From contig JABFRP010000001.1 in assembly GCA_013141115.1 (NCBI GenBank), positions 248,001-312,000 of the forward strand: a stretch of 64,000 nt of DNA. Reading direction: 5' to 3'. A program made the translations under genes and the position numbers. The notes below the pieces were generated by a model, which did not search any database, had not been told where the DNA came from, and saw only the letters and a program-made list of their open reading frames with translations. The DNA comes from Ferruginibacter sp. GTDB taxonomy: Bacteria; Bacteroidota; Bacteroidia; Chitinophagales; Chitinophagaceae. Shown piece after piece: positions 63,179-64,000 of the stretch; positions within the stretch are counted from its first letter, which is position 1; each line of letters starts with the position of its first letter.

Positions 63179-64000
63179 ATGAAACAATTTTTCGCTTTCG
63201 TTAAAAAAGAATTCTTCCATATCTGGCGGGATAAGCAAACCATGTTCATCCTGCTGGGCATGCCCGTAGTGCAAATTGTAATATTTGGTTTTGCATTAAC
63301 CAACGAAGTTAAAAATGCCAACATTGCAGTGCTGGATTATTCAAAAGATGCAGCCACCACTTCATTGATAAGTGAATTTAATGCCAGCCGCTATTTTGAT
63401 GTAGAGAAAAATTTGGTTAATTACGGTCAGGTGGGAAAGGAATTTAAAAAAGGGAAAATAAAATTAGCAATAATTTTTCCGCCCAATTTTAATGAAGACC
63501 TGCAGCATTTTAATAAAGCGCAGGTACAATTAATTGCCGATGCATCCGACCCCAATGTGGCCAATACATTAACCGGTTATGCCAGCGCCATCATTATCGA
63601 TTATCAAAACCGAATTACCAGCAACCGCAAATTGCCCTATACTATCAATACCGAAATGCGTATGTTGTATAACCCGCAATTAAAAGGCGCATTTAATTTT
63701 GTGCCGGGTGTAATGGCCATGGTACTGTTATTGGTTTGCACTATGATGACGGCAATAACTATTGTAAAAGAAAAAGAAATGGGCACCATGGAAATTATAC
63801 TGGTATCACCCATGCGGCCGCAAATTGTGGTAATTGCAAAAGCAGTACCTTATTTATTATTATCTGTAATTAATATCATCAGCATTTTATTACTAAGTGT
63901 TTATGCATTGGAAGTACCCATAAACGGCAGCATCTTTTTATTATTTTTCGAAAGTATTTTATTTATACTGGTATCGCTGTCGCTGGGGTTGTTGATTTCT
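63179..64000 (+). CDS. ABC-2 type permease (YbhS/YbhR-like), partial
   Basis: 274 codons to the window edge. First membrane helix FILLGMPVVQIVIFGFAL, then the periplasmic domain (about 40-175), and further helices with VPGVMAMVLLLVCTMMTAITIVKEKE(M)GTMEIILVSP, the conserved coupling motif. It forms the channel of the exporter. A second permease gene (YbhR/YbhS pair) probably follows beyond the window. Confidence 0.9.
   Translation, partial: MKQFFAFVKKEFFHIWRDKQTMFILLGMPVVQIVIFGFALTNEVKNANIAVLDYSKDAATTSLISEFNASRYFDVEKNLVNYGQVGKEFKKGKIKLAIIFPPNFNEDLQHFNKAQVQLIADASDPNVANTLTGYASAIIIDYQNRITSNRKLPYTINTEMRMLYNPQLKGAFNFVPGVMAMVLLLVCTMMTAITIVKEKEMGTMEIILVSPMRPQIVVIAKAVPYLLLSVINIISILLLSVYALEVPINGSIFLLFFESILFILVSLSLGLLIS

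Overview
The window looks like the chromosome of a Bacteroidota bacterium, most likely Chitinophagaceae. The indications are TonB-dependent receptors with Bacteroidota-type plug and carboxypeptidase-like domains, two large secreted proteins ending in type IX secretion (T9SS) sorting domains, many short lipoproteins, an initiator tRNA without encoded CCA, almost no Shine-Dalgarno sequences, and occasional TAnnTTTG-type -7 promoter boxes. The family-level placement is inference from protein flavour, not from a database search.

Layout. 1-1676: an accessory gene, cut by the window edge, encoding an HD phosphohydrolase-like domain fused to an Hsp90/GHKL ATPase domain. 1677-7382: a small carbohydrate locus (sialate O-acetylesterase with a decayed second copy of its 3' end, AraC regulator, DUF5703-type glycosidase-like protein) with inverted repeats between the divergent genes. 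7586-25082: mostly housekeeping and envelope genes (L,D-transpeptidase, dapA, rnz, STAS protein, clpC, cytochrome c, cmk, ispH, GH13 amylase, HtrA protease, LuxC-type reductase with a ferredoxin, ddl, PASTA protein, rhodanese). 25185-27499: a TonB receptor behind a TPP riboswitch, so probably a thiamine-compound receptor. 27707-29196: tandem DUF2807 paralogues. 30160-30950: an initiator tRNA gene set among tRNA-derived repeats, with a GIY-YIG ORF lying between two copies of the tRNA 3' half plus terminator. 31037-33329: era and der. 33999-38598: two T9SS surface proteins, the first frameshifted. 38607-49459: methyltransferase, TPR sensor kinase, ECF sigma/anti-sigma pair, NlpC/P60 protein, ppa, fluoride channel, lipoproteins, phoH, Crp-like regulator. 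49499-58326: remnant of an AHSA1-type protein, TonB receptor, rpe, TPR and TolB-like proteins, phosphoesterase, Nudix, homogentisate dioxygenase. 58533-64000: a TetR-controlled efflux operon (TolC, HlyD, two ABC ATPases, ABC-2 permease) whose tolC is split at an A9 run.

The most unusual points are the tRNA-fMet repeat array with its GIY-YIG unit, the HD-GHKL gene, the family of AAAGTA-type palindromes at convergent gene ends, and two homopolymer-associated frameshifts in surface or efflux genes. No CRISPR array, rRNA, transposase or prophage was recognised.
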